Shown here: positions 61,680-64,000 of the stretch, in pieces
How the letters are laid out: each line of letters starts with the position of its first letter
Numbering within the stretch: position 1 is the first letter of the stretch
Origin: UBA8437 sp964646205
GTDB taxonomy: Bacteria > Planctomycetota > Planctomycetia > Planctomycetales > Planctomycetaceae
Direction of reading: 5' to 3'
Assembly (NCBI GenBank): GCA_964646205.1
Contig: CAZYAZ010000023.1
Coordinates: 5,193 to 69,192, forward strand
DNA length: 64,000 bases
Notes under the pieces: model-generated
The model's database searches: none
Told to the model about the DNA's origin: nothing
The model's input: the letters and a program-made list of their open reading frames with translations, nothing else
Made by a program: the position numbers and the translations under genes

Positions 61680-63329
61680 ATGGTTCTGGCGGACGCTTAT
61701 TCCGCCCACCCGGAAAGTGATTACCAAAACCGGGTTGTGCTTTTGTGTGACGAATTCAGCCGGGCCACCGGATGGACGGTTCGTTTTCTGGCCGAATCCA
61801 GGGCGAACAGTGGTACGCATGCGCCCGCAACGGATCCCCATTCCGAAAATGCGGCCGGTGGAACAATCGAACTGTTATTGCCATCCGGTTTGGACGACGA
61901 AACACGGAAACGCGCCCAGAAGGCGACCAGTTTCCTGGCGAAATTGATTGGCGAACTCGGGGCGACATGGACCGACCGGACTGATCGTGACAACGTGGTC
62001 CATCGGTTGATGGAAATGGGGCAGGCGGCTGCAACCTCCCTGGATGGTCGAGAAGTCATCAATACGCTTTTGAATGGAGCGGTGGAACTCACCCAATCAC
62101 AGTGGGCTGGATTTCATTTGCTCGATCCCGATACCGAAACCCTGGAATTGCGAGGTGAGTCGCGAGCAGTTGGTGGCAGGGACACCGCCACTGAAGTGGT
62201 TCGCAGATTGCGGAATTCACCCGTCGATTTGAAGGCCTTGGTCGATGGGCCACAGACGCTGTCCGGTCCTGCCGTGCGTAGCCACCAGGGTGACGACTGG
62301 ATCCCAGTAGGAACGGCCACGGCGGTCTGCGTTCCCGTGATTGGCGCTGATGGGCCGTTGGGAACGTTGTGGGTCACGTCACGACGAATCGGCGACGTTG
62401 AAATTCCGACGATCGAATTGATTCAGGCTGTTGCGACACAATTGGCGGGTGTTTTGGAGCGACTGGCAACCAGGGACGAACAGGCCATTCGAGAGAGGTT
62501 GCTGAGTGAGTTGGCCGGTTTGTCGGAATGCAATTCGGGAGAACAACTGGGGATCTTGCCTCCCGGAGCGGGATTCCAGGCCGTCGGGCGTTGTCGAAGC
62601 CGCGACGAGGTCGGCGGAGATCTTTGCGAATTGGTGTCTCTGGCGGATGGGAAAACGTTGGTTGCCGTTGGTGACGCGTGCGGACACAGTGTCCAGGCGG
62701 CTTTCATCATGACGGCGGTACGCAGTGCGTTGAGCACCGTTTTGGATGATGGAGATGCCGCCAATCTCCCCCCCGCCGAAGTTGTCGCGAGAATGAATCG
62801 GGCGTTGTGCAGGGTGACTGCGGGGCACCATTTTATGAGTTGTCTGGTTGGAATCGTCGATTCTCGCCGGATGACTTTCACGTACAGTAACGCTGGCCAC
62901 CCAGTCCCGATTCTGTACCGGGACCGTTCCTGCCAATCACTGGAGTCTCATGGGATGCCGTTGGGGATTATCCCGGACGCGGAATACACCTCCGCCGAAA
63001 TTCATTTGCGTGGCCAGGACGTGATGGTTCTGTTCTCCGACGGAGTTCTGGAAACAATGGATGCAGACAGCGAACTGTTTGGATCCCAGGGCGTTGTTTC
63101 AGCCGTGGAAACCAGTAACCCCGGCGAGTCACTTGAAGAGATGTTGGGGCGAATCTGGGACGCGAGCGAGGACCACGGTGCCGGGCCAACCGAAGACGAC
63201 AAAACCTTGTTGGTTTTGAGGATGGATCAACGTCCGATTGTTCGTGCACCGCACCATCGGAAAGCAAAACAATCGCTGAGGTCTTCGACGGCCGCGGCCG
63301 CGGCGGACGTCAATTCTCGCTGTAGTTGA
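61680..63329 (+). CDS. GAF-domain PP2C/SpoIIE-type serine phosphatase
   Basis: GGAGAG seven bases upstream selects ATG 61680 over the in-frame GTG 61665. The first 250 residues contain a GAF-like sensor (LLNGAVELTQSQWAGFHLLDPDTETLELRG ... ATAVCVPVIGADGPLGTLWV). The C-terminal half is a PP2C/RsbU-SpoIIE phosphatase: RDEVGGDLCELVSLADG (metal Asp near 309), VAVGDACGHSVQAAF, TYSNAGHPVPILY and VLFSDGVLETMD (about 451). Such enzymes dephosphorylate anti-anti-sigma proteins or regulators in partner-switching pathways. Its 3' end overlaps the convergent small gene by 20 bases. The signal sensed is unknown. Confidence 0.92.
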   Translation: MVLADAYSAHPESDYQNRVVLLCDEFSRATGWTVRFLAESRANSGTHAPATDPHSENAAGGTIELLLPSGLDDETRKRAQKATSFLAKLIGELGATWTDRTDRDNVVHRLMEMGQAAATSLDGREVINTLLNGAVELTQSQWAGFHLLDPDTETLELRGESRAVGGRDTATEVVRRLRNSPVDLKALVDGPQTLSGPAVRSHQGDDWIPVGTATAVCVPVIGADGPLGTLWVTSRRIGDVEIPTIELIQAVATQLAGVLERLATRDEQAIRERLLSELAGLSECNSGEQLGILPPGAGFQAVGRCRSRDEVGGDLCELVSLADGKTLVAVGDACGHSVQAAFIMTAVRSALSTVLDDGDAANLPPAEVVARMNRALCRVTAGHHFMSCLVGIVDSRRMTFTYSNAGHPVPILYRDRSCQSLESHGMPLGIIPDAEYTSAEIHLRGQDVMVLFSDGVLETMDADSELFGSQGVVSAVETSNPGESLEEMLGRIWDASEDHGAGPTEDDKTLLVLRMDQRPIVRAPHHRKAKQSLRSSTAAAAADVNSRCS

Positions 63330-63609
63330 CCCGCCCCAGAGCGTCGCGGCCGAGTGGGTCGTCGACGTACCGTGTACGGCAACCCTCGCAGAGATCGAAC
63401 CTCATGCGTTGGGAGCCGAGGTCGCGAGGCGCTTCGACCTGGCCGCTTTCGATCGCGGCGACTTCTTCGGTCACGATCGCGAGTTGGTCGGAATCAAAAT
63501 TGGCTTCGTTCAGTTCGTCCTGATCGAAGGCGGCAAAGACCTCAACTTTGACGACGAAATGATCGTCGTGAATTGAGTCCCCACAGAGGTCACACGAATA
63601 ATGACGCAT
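63310..63609 (-). CDS. Small Cys-pair (zinc-ribbon-like) protein
   Basis: The 99-residue protein starts with CDLCG and ends with a second pair CEGCR, separated by an acidic helical region (FDSDQLAIVTEEVAAIESGQ). Two CxxC pairs around an insertion suggest a single zinc knuckle. The protein type recurs in planctomycetes without known function. It overlaps the end of the phosphatase gene on the other strand by 20 bases. Confidence 0.85.
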   Translation of the reverse strand: MRHYSCDLCGDSIHDDHFVVKVEVFAAFDQDELNEANFDSDQLAIVTEEVAAIESGQVEAPRDLGSQRMRFDLCEGCRTRYVDDPLGRDALGRVNYSEN

Positions 63610-63721
63610 GAATATAAGCCGACCGGCAGATCAATGATGGGACGATTGTATCCGCGATCTGTCCGGAGTTGAAAGCCACACGGAGCGGTTTTCGCGATTA
63701 GAGAGCGAGATAAGGCGCCGG

Positions 63722-64000
63722 TCACTTTCCGGGGAGTCGTACGATTCCATCCCAATCGGCGGGCGGAATCCGGTTGTGTTGAGTGATCAGCATGGTTAAG
63801 AAATCCTGAGCACGGTCGGAGTCGGGCATTGCTCGCAAACAACGGTAAGCGGACTCCCAGTTTCCTTCCAGGAAGTGGTCAACCCCCTGTTCGAATCGTT
63901 CGATATGGTCGTCGGTGAGTTCCGGCCAGAGGGCAGTTGGCGGTAGAAGTTCGCTGATCGTGTGGGGTGTTTCGAAACCGTAGGGGAGTACCCTGGCAAG
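63722..64000 (-). CDS. C-terminus of an adenylate/guanylate cyclase-type protein (partial)
   Basis: The minus strand reads 92 codons from the right edge to a TGA at 63722-63724: LARVLPYGFETPHTISELLPP, PELTDDHIERFEQGVDHFLEGNWESAY, then DFLTMLITQHNRIPPADWDGIV. This tail (VSELLPP, an acidic helix, W-x-A-L, Q-x-R-x-PP-x-W-D-G) is what I remember at the ends of planctomycete class III adenylate cyclases, often with an FHA domain. The catalytic part lies outside the window, so the assignment is tentative. Confidence 0.65.
   Translation of the reverse strand, partial: LARVLPYGFETPHTISELLPPTALWPELTDDHIERFEQGVDHFLEGNWESAYRCLRAMPDSDRAQDFLTMLITQHNRIPPADWDGIVRLPGK

Noticed and set aside
1..64000. tRNA, rRNA, CRISPR arrays, insertion sequences and attachment sites
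   Set aside because: None was seen on either strand; a cloverleaf, transposase or spacer-repeat pattern was not recognised by eye, so a tool search could still find a tRNA.

Overview
The window looks like chromosomal DNA of a member of the Planctomycetota. The evidence is two DUF1559 pseudopilin-like proteins with an N-terminal prepilin-type methylation segment and a C-terminal H-x9-DG motif, five FG-GAP/VCBS proteins (several of the CRTAC1 type with an ASPIC/UnbV end), EF-hand and Gly-rich secreted proteins, an alpha2-type glycyl-tRNA synthetase and many small lineage-specific proteins. No rRNA, tRNA, CRISPR array, phage or insertion sequence was recognised. UGA, UAG and UAA all serve as ordinary stops, so the general code is standard.

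Layout. 1-3541 (minus): comB, glyQS, a small protein, a dolichol-phosphate-mannose-synthase-like glycosyltransferase and the N-terminus of a membrane protein. 3660-4442: a lone lipoprotein. 4448-7717 (minus): a SWIM/SNF2 helicase. 7900-10383 (plus): a CRTAC1-type FG-GAP protein whose frame is interrupted by one in-frame UGA at 9730 and then runs on to a complete UnbV end. A SECIS-like hairpin follows the UGA directly, so this is a candidate selenoprotein. 10387-16277 (minus): a membrane protein, a TPR protein overlapping a haem-motif FG-GAP protein, then a small lipoprotein and a DUF1559 protein, each of these last two followed by a clear intrinsic terminator. 16704-20896 (plus): TPR, DUF3179-like and CRTAC1 genes. 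21015-28301 (minus): a YfhO-like membrane protein, two tandem CRTAC1 paralogues, and a repeat-bearing lipoprotein.

28549-35316 (plus) is a tight five-gene unit: an SGNH hydrolase, two octahaem c-type cytochromes, a polytopic protein with six conserved histidines, and a small membrane protein. It faces a convergent paralogue of the polytopic protein fused to TPRs (35362-37104). This is the most system-like uncharacterised cluster. 38013-41358 holds a GGQ release-factor-like protein, a coiled-coil protein and an EF-hand protein. 41562-48218 is a tripartite export set: a TolC-like lipoprotein, an adaptor with an EF-hand tail, and a MacB-type permease without its ATPase.

48354-53956 (minus): DUF1559, TPR lipoprotein, M81 (MlrC) metallopeptidase-like protein and a divergent Nramp-like transporter lacking the canonical metal-site motifs. 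54229-56618 (minus): a CbiMN-CbiQ-CbiO cobalt/nickel ECF importer. 56763-64000: a THUMP-like methyltransferase, a conserved hypothetical, a Gfo/Idh/MocA oxidoreductase coupled to a dicarboxylate symporter with an unusual extracytoplasmic insertion, a GAF/PP2C (SpoIIE) phosphatase, a Cys-pair protein and the C-terminus of a cyclase-type protein. Function assignments rest on visible motifs and recalled families; no searches were run.
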